Notes: a model not told the origin generated them from the letters alone. A stretch of DNA of 64,000 nucleotides from CAYLYU01 sp964501925 (GCA_964501925.1 CAZCTM010000003.1:55955-119954); one strand, 5' to 3'; shown: positions 43,180 to 55,525, counted from the stretch's first letter. A program made the numbers and translations.

Positions 43180-44202
43180 ATGACGATGAAAAAAATTACC
43201 TTATCCGTTGCCTTCGGGCTGCTGTTGGGTTTCGCAGGGTCTTTCACGGCCAAGGCTGATTCGGTTGTGGTTCCGGAATTCAGGACCGACGCCGGCTGGA
43301 CCACCCTGGTGACCGTGATTGACACCTATGCATCTACAGCCGGCATCCACTGGATGTACCGCTGGGACGATCCATTGACCCCGGTCAACGAGTGCGGTCA
43401 CACCGATGCCGTAGGTGCTACCACACCGAACGACATGGGCACGATCAATATCGCTACCCCGCCGGTTGGTTTCGGAAATACCCCGGCCATGTTTGGCGAT
43501 GCCACAACGACCGGTCTGACCCTGGGACCGGGCTTCAAGGGTCTGCTCACCCTGTACAACTTTTCCGGCACCTACAATCAGGCATTAATGTCTGGTACTT
43601 TCGATGGACCCGAGGATTCACTGGAAGCGGTTGTGCACGAGATCAACTTCGTGACCGGCGAGGTGCAGACCATTCGCGCCCCGAACGATACGGCTGCGAC
43701 TGGTGAGGGCAACCTGGATGATTTGGCCTATGGTGCTTGGCCGGCCCCTGCTGGCGGTCAGTTTTTCGGTGTTGTAGCACCCAACGCGCAGGATGTTCTG
43801 GCACAGCCGAAGGCTTCATGGCTGCCAACCGGTATTGTATCGACCTCATGGGAGGTGATTGTTTTGACTCCCAACACGGCATTCGATGTGCCTCCGGCAA
43901 ACAGCGTGACGTTGTCACTCGGCGGAACGGGCGGTGTCCCCGTGGTCTACGACATCGACGAGAATCCGTTGTCCGGTGTTGTCCAGGTGACCGTGGACTG
44001 CTTCGGCAAGCTGACGCTGGCCGACTTCCTGACGCCGCTGAACCTGTCCCTGGTGGCCAATGGCGGCTGGGCCTACATCAACATGGTAGCTCCGACGGCA
44101 TACCTTACCGATGTGGGTATTCTGGTTTACAAGGAAGAGACCGCCACGATCGCCGGCAGGGTTACCACCCAGAAGTCCAGCGCCAACCGCGTCGACTTCT
44201 AA
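43180..44202 (+). CDS. Secreted protein of unknown family, probably abundant
   Basis: No family recognised. The 340-residue product has a signal peptide (residues 1-26, cleavage near AKA) and a mature part rich in Gly, Thr, Ala, Asn and hydrophobic beta stretches, with only two visible Cys (NECGH and VDCFGK). Repeats of short strands (FNFSG-like, TLSLGGTGG) suggest a secreted or surface all-beta protein. It is a single gene with its own promoter and a strong terminator (44221-44250). Next to the ligase-like gene, a target of glycosylation is possible but unproven. Confidence 0.7.
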   Translation: MTMKKITLSVAFGLLLGFAGSFTAKADSVVVPEFRTDAGWTTLVTVIDTYASTAGIHWMYRWDDPLTPVNECGHTDAVGATTPNDMGTINIATPPVGFGNTPAMFGDATTTGLTLGPGFKGLLTLYNFSGTYNQALMSGTFDGPEDSLEAVVHEINFVTGEVQTIRAPNDTAATGEGNLDDLAYGAWPAPAGGQFFGVVAPNAQDVLAQPKASWLPTGIVSTSWEVIVLTPNTAFDVPPANSVTLSLGGTGGVPVVYDIDENPLSGVVQVTVDCFGKLTLADFLTPLNLSLVANGGWAYINMVAPTAYLTDVGILVYKEETATIAGRVTTQKSSANRVDF

Positions 44203-44220
44203 ACAGCGATTCCATCGCGA

Positions 44221-44250
44221 AAAAGAGGCAGGGCGACCTGCCTCTTTTTT
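44221..44250 (+). terminator. Rho-independent terminator of secreted protein gene
   Basis: AAAAAGAGGCAGG (44221-44233) pairs with CCTGCCTCTTTTT (44238-44250) around a GCGA loop, followed by more T. A 13-bp stem with a T tract is a classic intrinsic terminator. Confidence 0.9.
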
Positions 44251-44353
44251 TATGTAACTTTCATATACATCATGCATAATGCGCTCGGCGCACAGGCAGG
44301 CGCGGCCAGGGGCCTTCTTGGTGTCAATCAATCCGGATAATTATGAGGTGAAG

Positions 44354-46153
44354 ATGAAAATCAGAGCAGTGACAAGTGGATACTTCCTTATGGCCATGCT
44401 GATCGGATCCGCTGCCGCGGTGGCGGATGTGATGACAGACAGGGTCGTGACCCACTCAACACCCAACAACGCCCCGCGGGCTCTGTCTTACCCGGGCAAG
44501 AATTATTTTGCTTATTACGATGAGCGGAACCGCCTGCTCATGACGGCTGACGGGAAGGGAAAGCCGGTTGTCATTGCTGACGGGAATAAAAGAGCGAAGA
44601 ATTCGTATAATGGGGCCTTCGCGATGGATGATCATCTGTATTTCATCTGGCGCCCGAAGCTGACGGCGGCCACACCGGAGGGTGGCAGGCCGGGAGACAA
44701 GCATCTGATGTTTCGCGCCTCCTACGATGGAGGGAAAACATTCAGCGCCCCGGTCCGGCTGGACAGCGGCAACGGCGCCTTTCACCCGCACCCTCTTCTC
44801 TCGGACGGCGAGGGGAATCTCTATCTGACCTGGCTGGATGAACGGGATGGCGGCAAGAATTACGGTGTTTTTCTGAACATATCGAGGGATCACGGCAGGC
44901 ACTGGCTGAAGCACGATATCCGGATGACCGGCAAGGATGCCCATGCCCTGGATCCGTTCATGGCCGTGGACCATCAGAATCTGTGGCTCGGCTGGACCGA
45001 GTTTGACCCGGAAAAAGGTACTATGATCCTGAAAATACGCACCTCCCAAAACGGTGGAAGAAAGTGGAGCGAGGAGAAAATCATTCCAACGCCGGAAGGT
45101 CAGGTGATATCGCCCCGGATCATGAAGGTGAAGGAGAAGCTGCTGTTATTCTACTACATGCCCAAGCATGGCATTCTGCTGACCACTTCATCCGATGGCG
45201 GCAGTCAGTGGAATAAACCGGTTATCCTGCCCGGGACAAAAGATAAAGGCAGTAACGGCTTTCATCCGGCTACGGATGGGAAGGCCAACCTGTGTCTGGT
45301 GTGGCCGGGACCCGCCAGGCTGGGCAAGATCACCAAGGCGGATATCTATGCCAGCTGTACCCATGACCTGGGAGAGAGCTGGGATCCACTGAAACGGCTG
45401 GACACCAACACCCCGAATTTCACCCACTCCCTGCTGCCGGATATTGCCATGGACAAGGATGGCAGGGTTATTGTGGTGTGGCAGGACTCTCGGGATATCA
45501 GGCCTCACATCTATGCCAGTTATTCGCTGGATGGAGGCAGAAACTGGCTGGAACATGATGTGCGGATCAGTCCGGAAGGCCGCCGCTTCAGCCTGTATCC
45601 GGATCTCCTTTCCCTGAATAAGGGTGAATTTGCGGTCGTGTGGGAAGAGCAGAAAACCGATTCTCCGGAAGGAGGCTATCTTCTTGCCTACGAACGGTTT
45701 GGCCTGAGTGAGTGTCTTCTGATTCGTACCGGAAAACAAAGAAAGATCTGCCCTCAGAAAACCGGAGTGTCTGAACAGATGAACGATCGGAAGAAAAGGT
45801 TGCTGGAAAGGGAAAAACAATTCTGGAAGCACTATATCAACAGGGATTTTGACAAGGCCTACGAAATGTTTGATCCTTTTGTCAGGCAGCAACTCAACGT
45901 TCATGCATTTATCGGCAACATCAACCGCTTCAACTATCTGGAGGCCAGGGTCTCCGATGATGCCGAGATCACTGAAAACTATGGTAAGATAAGTGTGACT
46001 GTTACGGTTGAGGCCCCGAATCTCGGGGTAATAAAGGGGAAGAAAGTGAGACTGGACCGGGCGGAAAAAACGTTTGATGAGACATGGATCTGGATTGATG
46101 GCGACTGGTTCAAGGTGTATGAACTGGCCAACGGAAACTATCTTCCCATGTGA
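44354..46153 (+). CDS. Exported sialidase/BNR-repeat protein with C-terminal domain
   Basis: A 599-residue protein with a signal peptide (1-23). Asp-box motifs of the SxDxGxxW type are frequent: YDGGKTF, RDHGRHW, NGGRKW, SDGGSQW, HDLGESW and LDGGRNW. They mark a six-bladed propeller like sialidases. The catalytic Arg triad could not be checked by eye, so the activity is not assured. Residues 490-599 form a separate alpha/beta domain (FWKHYINRDFDKAYEMFDPF), possibly NTF2-like. ATG at 44354 has AGGTG upstream. It is downstream of the secreted protein gene but has a terminator in between. Confidence 0.78.
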   Translation: MKIRAVTSGYFLMAMLIGSAAAVADVMTDRVVTHSTPNNAPRALSYPGKNYFAYYDERNRLLMTADGKGKPVVIADGNKRAKNSYNGAFAMDDHLYFIWRPKLTAATPEGGRPGDKHLMFRASYDGGKTFSAPVRLDSGNGAFHPHPLLSDGEGNLYLTWLDERDGGKNYGVFLNISRDHGRHWLKHDIRMTGKDAHALDPFMAVDHQNLWLGWTEFDPEKGTMILKIRTSQNGGRKWSEEKIIPTPEGQVISPRIMKVKEKLLLFYYMPKHGILLTTSSDGGSQWNKPVILPGTKDKGSNGFHPATDGKANLCLVWPGPARLGKITKADIYASCTHDLGESWDPLKRLDTNTPNFTHSLLPDIAMDKDGRVIVVWQDSRDIRPHIYASYSLDGGRNWLEHDVRISPEGRRFSLYPDLLSLNKGEFAVVWEEQKTDSPEGGYLLAYERFGLSECLLIRTGKQRKICPQKTGVSEQMNDRKKRLLEREKQFWKHYINRDFDKAYEMFDPFVRQQLNVHAFIGNINRFNYLEARVSDDAEITENYGKISVTVTVEAPNLGVIKGKKVRLDRAEKTFDETWIWIDGDWFKVYELANGNYLPM

Positions 46154-46226
46154 TTGTCCCAGCCACCCGCTTAGAAACGAGGGAGCGAAAAACCGCCCCC
46201 TCCATCGTATGGAACGCCGGGTGAGT

Positions 46227-46652
46227 TTATTGCTGTGGGGCTTCGCCTGGCGGCGGATTTGCTTTCATCCGCTCCCTGATCTGCCTCGCGCGCTCGGCGT
46301 ATTCCGCCTCTTTCTGGATGCGCTCCGCGTAACTTAGGCCCTCGGGGTCCCTTCCCGTGAAGGCCTCACCTGTCGCCGGTGCCCCTCTTTCCCGGGCGAT
46401 TCGCTCGTACTCGGCCGAAGTATCTTTCTCTGAAGCACCAGAACTCACCGTGTCAGGTGCGGTTGTTCCCTGGGAGAGCCGGGCGGGCTCGGGGATGACA
46501 GGTTCGGGCGCGGGTATGTTCTCCACCTGCTTTGCTGGTTCTTTCTGCTCGGCAACCTCAATCTCCGAGAATCCGGAGAGGGAATACAGGGCCCTTGCCA
46601 CCACCGCGACGGCAATCACGATCAGGCCAATAATCAGCCATTTCTTCATCAT
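46227..46652 (-). CDS. Small membrane-anchored protein of unknown function
   Basis: No family recognised. The 141 residues start with a membrane helix (residues 5-25, LIIGLIVIAVAVVARALYSL), then a Pro/Glu-rich flexible linker (near 30-80) and a charged helical end (near 100-135). It resembles a single-pass periplasmic-facing linker protein. It is convergent with the BNR protein. Start ATG ATG at 46652. Confidence that it is a real gene is moderate. Confidence 0.6.
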   Translation of the reverse strand: MMKKWLIIGLIVIAVAVVARALYSLSGFSEIEVAEQKEPAKQVENIPAPEPVIPEPARLSQGTTAPDTVSSGASEKDTSAEYERIARERGAPATGEAFTGRDPEGLSYAERIQKEAEYAERARQIRERMKANPPPGEAPQQ

Positions 46653-46782
46653 TCAATCACTCCTGTTGATTGTGTGGAATAAGCAAACTGTAACGGGTAC
46701 GTCTTTCCCCGCGAAACTGACGCATGATGTCTTATCCTTGCGGGATTGTAAAATTTCGATAAGGAAGAGCGATGCCCGGTTC

Positions 46783-47229
46783 CTAGATCATAAAATCAGC
46801 CGGAGGCCGGGGACGGCTCAGAAGCCCGGATTCTTCCGCGTCACGGAGCCATTCGGCCAGGGTTGTATCTGCAAGGACCTGCTCAATCTTCTGCCGGGTG
46901 GAGGAGAGCCCGGGCCTGACGACTTTCACCATAAGGCGGCAGCCGCGCCCTTCATTTTTGTATCCATGTTCGTTGACCAGGCATCTCAGGATGTCGAGCA
47001 GCGTGATCCTGACCGGGTTTCTGGCAAGAACGTATCCACCCCTGGCGCCACGCCTTGATTCCAGGATGCCTCCCTGCGCCAGGATCTGGAGATCGGACTC
47101 CAGATAGCGGCGCGGACATTCCAGTTTGTCCGCGATCTGTTTCCCGGACAGGGGGTGCGGGGCTGCTGCGATACGCAAGAGGGCCGTCATGACATACTGG
47201 AGGCGTCTTGATTCAAGCAATTCCAGCAT
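46783..47229 (-). CDS. Rrf2-family transcriptional regulator
   Basis: A 148-residue winged-helix regulator. It begins MLELLESRRLQYVMTALLRI, the usual Rrf2 dimer/helix start, and RGARGGYVLAR near 60-70 is the wing. Three Cys are present (about C38, C83, C97), but spacing does not match the IscR pattern, so an Fe-S sensor is not assured. It starts directly at the dut stop (TGA, then ATG), so it is translated together with dut. Targets are unknown. Confidence 0.88.
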   Translation of the reverse strand: MLELLESRRLQYVMTALLRIAAAPHPLSGKQIADKLECPRRYLESDLQILAQGGILESRRGARGGYVLARNPVRITLLDILRCLVNEHGYKNEGRGCRLMVKVVRPGLSSTRQKIEQVLADTTLAEWLRDAEESGLLSRPRPPADFMI

Positions 47230-47688
47230 TCATCGCTTTCCGGAGCTGCCAAACCCTCCGGCCCCGCGCTCCGTTCCGGGCAATGCATCCATTTCATTCC
47301 AGCTGATGTGGGAGACGGGCGCAATGATCATCTGGGCGATCCGGTCTCCACGCTGGATCGGAAAAGGCGTATCGCCAAGATTGATGAGGATGACGCAAAT
47401 CTCGCCGCGATAATCGGCATCGATGGTTCCGGGGGCATTGAGAATGCCGATACCGTGTTTCAGGGCCAGACCCGAGCGGGGCCTGATCTGGGCCTCGTAA
47501 CCGGCGGGCAGGGCAATGGCAAAACCTGTGGGTATCAGCAGCCGCTCACCGGGTTCAATCACAAGCGTTTCATCGATGGCGGCACGCAGATCCATGCCGG
47601 CCGCCTGTTTGCTGCCGTAGTGTGGCAGCTCAAGTCCTTCGGCATGTTCGAGGCGACGGATGCATACGGTGATTGAAGGACCAAGCAT
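47230..47688 (-). CDS. dut: Deoxyuridine 5'-triphosphate nucleotidohydrolase
   Basis: dUTPase splits dUTP to dUMP and keeps uracil out of DNA. The 152-residue trimeric enzyme has [10 protein letters not shown] near 31-40, [20 protein letters not shown] near 68-87, [18 protein letters not shown] near 105-122, and the C-terminal [10 protein letters not shown] motif. ATG at 47688 shares one base with the coaBC stop. It has the normal family length and motif order. Confidence 0.97.
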   Translation of the reverse strand: MLGPSITVCIRRLEHAEGLELPHYGSKQAAGMDLRAAIDETLVIEPGERLLIPTGFAIALPAGYEAQIRPRSGLALKHGIGILNAPGTIDADYRGEICVILINLGDTPFPIQRGDRIAQMIIAPVSHISWNEMDALPGTERGAGGFGSSGKR

Positions 47689-48887
47689 TACAGGCATGCC
47701 ACCAAATCTATCAGTTTTTCGGCCAGTTGCCATTTTGGTGAGGAGGTCAGCTTGACCGTGTCATGCTCAGTCATCCACCATCCACCCGCGAGCTCGTTGC
47801 CGAGATTTTCTGTGTCATTGGCGAAGATGGCATCCACACCCTTGCGTTTCAGCTTTTCTCTTGCATGCTCAACATGGTTCTTACATTCAAGGGCGAAGGC
47901 AATGATCTTTTTTGGCCGCCCGTCGATGCGGGCGACACTGGCCACGATATCCGGATTGGCCACCAGCCTGACCGCACATGTTTCCCCGATTTCATCCCGT
48001 TTGATTTTGCCTTCCCTGCTGTCGGCAAAACGAAAATCACTGACGGCAGCCGAGGCGATAAACACATCCGTTCCTGCCGCCAGCTGGAGGCACTTATCCA
48101 GCATATCCATGGCGGAGACAACATGGTAGCCCTGGACGCCCAGAGGAACGGGGGGCGTGCCCGGTCCGGCCACGAGATCCACCCTTGCACCCCTGGCAGC
48201 CGCCGCCAGAGCGATGCTGAAACCGAGTCTTCCGCTGGCGGGATTCGTGAGATAGCGAATCCTGTCCCAGTGTTCAATGGTGGGTCCGGCGTTGACCAGC
48301 CATTTCTGGCCGGCAAGGGTCTTGGGAGATATGGCGTGATAGAGGGCCTCAAGGATGGTTTCGAGTCGACTGAGCCGACCAAGCCCTTCCTCGCCGCAGG
48401 CCAGATCACCCGCTTCGGGTCCGATAATCATGATCCCCTGATCGCTCAGGGTGTGTGCATTCCTGCGGCATGAGGTAGATTCCCACATCCCGACATTCAT
48501 GGCCGGGGCCAGAACGGTGGGACCATGTCTAGCCTGGAAGAGGGTGGTCAACAGATCGTCGGCGATGCCGTGGGCCAGCTTGGCCATGAGGTCGGCGGTG
48601 GCCGGGGCAATCAGCAACACATCCGCCCAGCGGGCAAGCTGGATGTGGCCCATCGCGCGCTCCTGGGTCAGGTCAAACAGTTCGGTATGAACTGTTTCAC
48701 GGCTTATCGCCTCGAAGGTCAGCGGGGAAACAAATTGTCGTGCGGCCCTTGTCATCACAAGACGTACCATCGCCCCCTGCCTGGTCAGAAGGCGAACCAG
48801 TTCGACGATTCGGTAGACGGCGATCCCGCCTCCGATCCCGATCAGTATCTTCTTGCCTTTAAGCAAGAGAGGGAACCACTGAGGCAC
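47688..48887 (-). CDS. coaBC: Bifunctional phosphopantothenoylcysteine decarboxylase/synthetase
   Basis: CoaBC makes 4'-phosphopantetheine for CoA. The 399-residue fusion has the flavin CoaC half (residues 1-185, [20 protein letters not shown] near 14-33, then APAMNVGMW near 127-135) and the CoaB half (from about 190, [20 protein letters not shown] near 197-216, ALECKNH near 335-341). The start at GTG 48887 lies in a palindromic repeat; an in-frame TTG at 48866 may be the older start. It forms a transcription unit with dut and the Rrf2 gene. Confidence 0.94.
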   Translation of the reverse strand: MPQWFPLLLKGKKILIGIGGGIAVYRIVELVRLLTRQGAMVRLVMTRAARQFVSPLTFEAISRETVHTELFDLTQERAMGHIQLARWADVLLIAPATADLMAKLAHGIADDLLTTLFQARHGPTVLAPAMNVGMWESTSCRRNAHTLSDQGIMIIGPEAGDLACGEEGLGRLSRLETILEALYHAISPKTLAGQKWLVNAGPTIEHWDRIRYLTNPASGRLGFSIALAAAARGARVDLVAGPGTPPVPLGVQGYHVVSAMDMLDKCLQLAAGTDVFIASAAVSDFRFADSREGKIKRDEIGETCAVRLVANPDIVASVARIDGRPKKIIAFALECKNHVEHAREKLKRKGVDAIFANDTENLGNELAGGWWMTEHDTVKLTSSPKWQLAEKLIDLVACL

Positions 48888-48980
48888 AGAGACACAAAGT
48901 GTTTATAAGGCCCTGGGTGTGTCCGACTGTATTCATCATGAAATGTTTTCTCCGTGCCTCGGTGTCTCTGTGGTTATTCC
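48873..48980. repeat. Palindromic extragenic repeat between coaBC and bcp
   Basis: The left arm (48873-48900) and right arm (48946-48975) are imperfect inverted copies of an ACCACNGAGNCACNGAG-type sequence. This kind of repeat is seen in many environmental bacterial genomes. It contains the GTG start used for coaBC and the TAA stop of bcp, so the element abuts or overlaps both coding regions. Confidence 0.65.
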
Positions 48981-49453
48981 TGGAGGTCTTTTAATGCCGC
49001 CAGAACCTCCTCGACATGACCCTTGACCCGGATCTTGCGCCAGATGGCGGCTATCCTTCCATCCGGATCGATCAGGAATGTGGACCGTTCAATACCCCGG
49101 ACCTTCTTCCCGTACATGTTTTTCATCCTGATGACATCATAGGCGGAGCAGGCGACCTCATCCGTATCCGAGAGCAGGCGGAATGGCAGAGCGAATTTTT
49201 CGGCAAAGCGCTGATGGGACCGAACTGGATCCCGGCTGATACCCAGAACCACCGCCCCTGCATTTTCAAATGCCTTGCAGGCATCACGAAAATCGCATGA
49301 TTCCTGAGTGCATCCGGGTGTGTTGTCTTTTGGATAGAAATACAGGACGACATACCGGCCGCGAAGGTCCGAGAGCCTGATATCGCCTTCCGGCCAGGCG
49401 GGAAGGGTGAAATCGGGGGCGGGATCGCCAATCTGTAACGTTGCATTGCTCAT
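48974..49453 (-). CDS. bcp: Thiol peroxidase, Bcp/PrxQ family
   Basis: A peroxiredoxin that reduces hydrogen and lipid peroxides. The 159-residue protein has the Bcp motif PKDNTPGCTQESCDFRD near 43-59, with the peroxidatic Cys in TPGC and a second Cys in ESC. It is preceded by PDFTLPAWPEG. ATG at 49453. The stop lies in the palindromic repeat next to coaBC. ispH is divergent from it. Confidence 0.95.
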   Translation of the reverse strand: MSNATLQIGDPAPDFTLPAWPEGDIRLSDLRGRYVVLYFYPKDNTPGCTQESCDFRDACKAFENAGAVVLGISRDPVRSHQRFAEKFALPFRLLSDTDEVACSAYDVIRMKNMYGKKVRGIERSTFLIDPDGRIAAIWRKIRVKGHVEEVLAALKDLQE

Positions 49454-49528
49454 GGGTGATACACACTCCGTACACTTGTCTGGCAATCAATGATAATGTA
49501 TCCGCATGAGACGTCGAGGACTGGAATA

Positions 49529-50455
49529 TTGATCCGGGTTTTGCTGGCGGAGCCAAGGGGTTTCTGTGCCGGCGTGGACCGGGCGATCGGGATTGTCGAG
49601 CGCGCTCTGGAGATCTATGGCGCACCGGTCTATGTGCGCCATGAGATCGTGCATAACAAATATGTCGTCGATGACCTGCGCGCCAAGGGCGCTGTGTTTG
49701 TTGATGAGGTGGACGATGTTCCGGACGATGCCCTAGTGATCTTTTCCGCCCACGGTGTGAGCAAGATGGTCCGAAAGGCGGCAGATGAGCGGGGGCTGAC
49801 CGTCATTGACGCCACCTGCCCCCTGGTCACCAAGGTGCATCTGGAATTGCTGCGTCATTACAAAAACGGTGACCAGGTCATTCTTATCGGGCACGCTGGT
49901 CATCCGGAGGTGGAAGGAACTATGGGGCAGGCACCGGCGGGATCCGTGTTGCTTGTTTCCTCGCCGCATGAAGTCGCCGATCTTGAAGTGAAGAATCCGG
50001 CCAGGCTCGCCTATGTGACCCAGACGACCTTAAGCGTTGACGATACGGCTGAGGTCATCGCGGCGCTGAAGGCACGTTTTCCCGACATCCAGGGGCCCAA
50101 GCGTGAGGATATCTGCTATGCCACAAGTAATCGGCAGCACGCAGTCCGGAGGCTGGCGGAGGAGTGTGACGTGGTACTGGTCATTGGTTCCAGAAATTCA
50201 TCCAACAGCAATCGTTTGAGGGAAGTGGCTTCACGCCATGGCGCGCTGGCCTATCTGATCGATTCAGCTGACGATATTCGGCCGGAATGGCTCACGGGTA
50301 TAACCTGCGTGGGGGTGACTGCCGGCGCTTCCGCTCCCGAGATCCTGGTTCAGGAGGTGGTATCAAGATTGAAGGAATTTGGTGCTTCCGACCCTGAAAC
50401 GTTGAGCGTGATGAAGGAAAATGTCACCTTCAACCTGCCGGAGGAACTGCGCTGA
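49529..50455 (+). CDS. ispH: 4-hydroxy-3-methylbut-2-enyl diphosphate reductase
   Basis: IspH is the last enzyme of the MEP isoprenoid pathway and needs an Fe-S cluster. The 308-residue protein starts with [19 protein letters not shown] (first Cys), followed by [11 protein letters not shown] (near 94-104) and [10 protein letters not shown] (near 193-202), the three cluster cysteines. SAHGVS and GTMGQ are also typical. A TTG at 49529 gives the expected short leader; an ATG at 49490 adds 13 residues. Confidence 0.96.
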   Translation: MIRVLLAEPRGFCAGVDRAIGIVERALEIYGAPVYVRHEIVHNKYVVDDLRAKGAVFVDEVDDVPDDALVIFSAHGVSKMVRKAADERGLTVIDATCPLVTKVHLELLRHYKNGDQVILIGHAGHPEVEGTMGQAPAGSVLLVSSPHEVADLEVKNPARLAYVTQTTLSVDDTAEVIAALKARFPDIQGPKREDICYATSNRQHAVRRLAEECDVVLVIGSRNSSNSNRLREVASRHGALAYLIDSADDIRPEWLTGITCVGVTAGASAPEILVQEVVSRLKEFGASDPETLSVMKENVTFNLPEELR

Positions 50456-50457
50456 AA

Positions 50458-52877
<2,420 letters not shown>

Positions 52878-55520
52878 TTACGGTGCCGTATGCAGGGATA
52901 TATCGGGAAGCCTGCCGCTGATCTCGACAGGTATGTGAACCGGTCCTGGTCTGTCAGGTTTCTTCTCTGACCCATTGCGGGTCAGCAGATTGATGTTCAA
53001 TGTGCCGTCGATCCGGTTCCCGGAATCGATGTGAGCTTCTCCCCTGGCCATAAATCGTTTGGTGTTCAGCATCAGACCGGAGAAAGTGAGCGATCGATCC
53101 TTTAGCACCAACGATGTGTTCAGGCGGGTGAAGGGTGTTTCCTTCCGTTCTTTCGGCTGGGGTAATCCGATCAGGGAGGCTATGCGGCCGTACAGGTCAA
53201 TACCCGTCAGCGTGCCATTCCTGATCTCAACATCCCCTCGGCCTTTCCACTCTCTCCAGCGGTTCAGGGGAAGCATGCCGCGAACCAGCATGGTGGCGTT
53301 CACGCGCCCGCTCGCCGGCTGGCCCAGGTTCCCCCAATGGAGTTTCCCAAGATCGATATCCCTGAGGGTCACGGGACCGGAAAATGCAACAGGACTCTCC
53401 GTCAGCCTGATTTTCAGCTTCGCCGAATGAATCTCGCCCCCCGCCAGATCGGCAAAGATTTTATGCACGATCAGGGTTCCGGCTTCCAGCCGGTAGATTC
53501 CGTGAAGATTACTGACGATATTCTCTCCCCAGTTCAGCTGGCTGATGGTGAAACTGCCCGCAAGCCCGGCCTTTTTCAGCCACGCTGGCAACCCGGTTCC
53601 GCTCGTGTTGAATACGGCATCCTGGATATCGAGTTCTCCGGCCAGGGGCATCAGGGTCACCGAGCCGCGCAGGCTTGCATGCTGCCGGTCACGCTTCCAG
53701 CGCAGGTTTGAGCTTTTCGCCTGTCCGTGGCTTACCTGAAGCCGTCCATTCCATAATGAGTTCCCGAGACCGAAATTCTTGAGGGACAGGTCTGCATCCA
53801 GGTCCCTGAGCCAGGATCGCCAGTTTTCCACGAAGAGCTGGCTGGTTTTTATGGTCGCATGTAGCGATCCACGAATAATCCCCCCAAGTTTCTGGAGTGG
53901 TTCATAAGGAGTAAATTTAAGGCGCCTTGCTTCGGAGAAATTCAGCTCCAGGGCATCAACAGACAGGTTCTGGCCGATCTCACTGCGCTGCCATACACCA
54001 TTATTCAGATGGGATGCCCCCAATTGCAGGTGATAAACCCTCACGGAACGCTTGCCGGGTGCCTCCTCCATCAGGATCGATCCGGTGGCCGGGATCTTTA
54101 CCGGTTTGGAGAAGACAGGGTCAAAGACAAGCGATGCCATGCTGGCGTTCCACTGAACAGCCGTGCTGGTTTCGGTCCTTTTTTTTGACCATTCAAATGT
54201 TCCGCTCAGGACCCCAGAGCCATCCCAGGAGGGTTGAATGCCATGAAATGAGGCGATGGTGTTGGCCACTTCCACCCACCAGTTTTCAACATCCTGCAGA
54301 TGCAGGGTGACATGCCGGTCTCCCGGGGTGTACCGGACCTTCTCCAGCCGGATGATTCCCTGCTTTCTGGCCCGTGTCGCTTCAAGTTTGCGGAGTGTCA
54401 CCCCATGTTGTGGATCAATGGTCAGTCCGTGAAAGTCGGCCCTGGCGTCGGGGATGGGGATCTGTGACCAGACAAGGGAATGCCAGGCCAGCTTTCCATC
54501 TCCTTTCAGGACGTTTTCGTGCCATGTCAGGTTGCTGTCCATATCCACAACACCGCCCAAGGGGATGTTGCGGTCCGTGACTGCGAGGATGTCATGGATT
54601 CTGGCGGCAGAGCCCTTCACCTGAATGCGGTAACGGCCATGGTCATCACGTTCACCACTGGTTGCAATGACGGTTTTTTCACCGATGTGCAGAAAACTGT
54701 CATACCATGAGAAGTGAGTGCTTCCTCTTTTTCCCTCAATCTTTCCCCTCAGGGTGATGGAAGGTAACGGCTTGTCCGTGCTCTTTAGGATGAAATCGCC
54801 GAAAAGCCGCCATTGACCGCTGGAAGTCAGGTCAAAGGTCAGGGAAGTGGACAGATGGTATGGGTCCAGCCAGTCAGAGTGGTGATTTCCCCGGATGGCC
54901 GCTGCGGGGATGCCATCGGCCTTGAGTTTGCCGAAGGCGGTTACAATCGAACCATTCCGGATACTGGCACGTCCATCGGACTGGAGTTTCTGACCCCCGA
55001 ATTCTGCCTTGAAGTCCCAGCGGGATTCGCCCTGCCTTGAAAGCCCCCGTATGTCCAGCCAGATGTGATCGGCGACCTTCCGCTCATTCGATAGCCACAG
55101 ACGGCCATCCTGAATGTTGAGGCGGTCAAGTTCGAGGTTGACCGGCAGTCTGATCCGGGGGGGAGCTGAAAGGGAGACCATGAAAACCGATGGGGATAGA
55201 ATAAAGATGTTTCGAAAACGGACGTGACCGAACAGGAGCGGGAGAATCTCGAAGGTTGCCTCCATCTGCCTGGCTTCCAGCCACCATGGATGCCCGGGAG
55301 TTGCGGCAATCTCGACTTTATGGAGGGTGAGTCCGAGTCCGTGGGCGAACGAAAGGTGCACCTTTTTAAACTGGAAGGGTCTGTGAATCATCCCCCCGAT
55401 TTCCGAGGCCAGCATCCTCCCAAGCGCGTCGGTGTCCAGCCGCCAAAGCAGAAAGAAGGCGATGAGAAGGATGAAACCGGTGCATGCAAGCAGGAGGCCA
55501 CGTAAATGCGCGCCTCGCAA
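52878..55520 (-). CDS. AsmA-like membrane-anchored protein
   Basis: An 880-residue protein of the AsmA/YhdP-like superfamily, which includes inter-membrane lipid transport proteins. Residues 8-26 form an N-terminal membrane anchor, and the rest is long, repetitive, beta-rich sequence. The last 200 residues resemble the AsmA C-terminal domain (GRVNATMLVRGMLPLNRW near 735-752). The TTG at 55520 starts 5 bases after the gatB stop with AGGA just before it. It may shuttle lipids to the outer membrane, as inferred for the family. Confidence 0.78.
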   Translation of the reverse strand: MRGAHLRGLLLACTGFILLIAFFLLWRLDTDALGRMLASEIGGMIHRPFQFKKVHLSFAHGLGLTLHKVEIAATPGHPWWLEARQMEATFEILPLLFGHVRFRNIFILSPSVFMVSLSAPPRIRLPVNLELDRLNIQDGRLWLSNERKVADHIWLDIRGLSRQGESRWDFKAEFGGQKLQSDGRASIRNGSIVTAFGKLKADGIPAAAIRGNHHSDWLDPYHLSTSLTFDLTSSGQWRLFGDFILKSTDKPLPSITLRGKIEGKRGSTHFSWYDSFLHIGEKTVIATSGERDDHGRYRIQVKGSAARIHDILAVTDRNIPLGGVVDMDSNLTWHENVLKGDGKLAWHSLVWSQIPIPDARADFHGLTIDPQHGVTLRKLEATRARKQGIIRLEKVRYTPGDRHVTLHLQDVENWWVEVANTIASFHGIQPSWDGSGVLSGTFEWSKKRTETSTAVQWNASMASLVFDPVFSKPVKIPATGSILMEEAPGKRSVRVYHLQLGASHLNNGVWQRSEIGQNLSVDALELNFSEARRLKFTPYEPLQKLGGIIRGSLHATIKTSQLFVENWRSWLRDLDADLSLKNFGLGNSLWNGRLQVSHGQAKSSNLRWKRDRQHASLRGSVTLMPLAGELDIQDAVFNTSGTGLPAWLKKAGLAGSFTISQLNWGENIVSNLHGIYRLEAGTLIVHKIFADLAGGEIHSAKLKIRLTESPVAFSGPVTLRDIDLGKLHWGNLGQPASGRVNATMLVRGMLPLNRWREWKGRGDVEIRNGTLTGIDLYGRIASLIGLPQPKERKETPFTRLNTSLVLKDRSLTFSGLMLNTKRFMARGEAHIDSGNRIDGTLNINLLTRNGSEKKPDRPGPVHIPVEISGRLPDISLHTAP

Positions 55521-55525
55521 TGTTC

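Noticed and set aside
48960..49486. Start of bcp at 49486
   Set aside because: The longer N-terminus ([11 protein letters not shown]) has no homology; ATG at 49453 fits the family.
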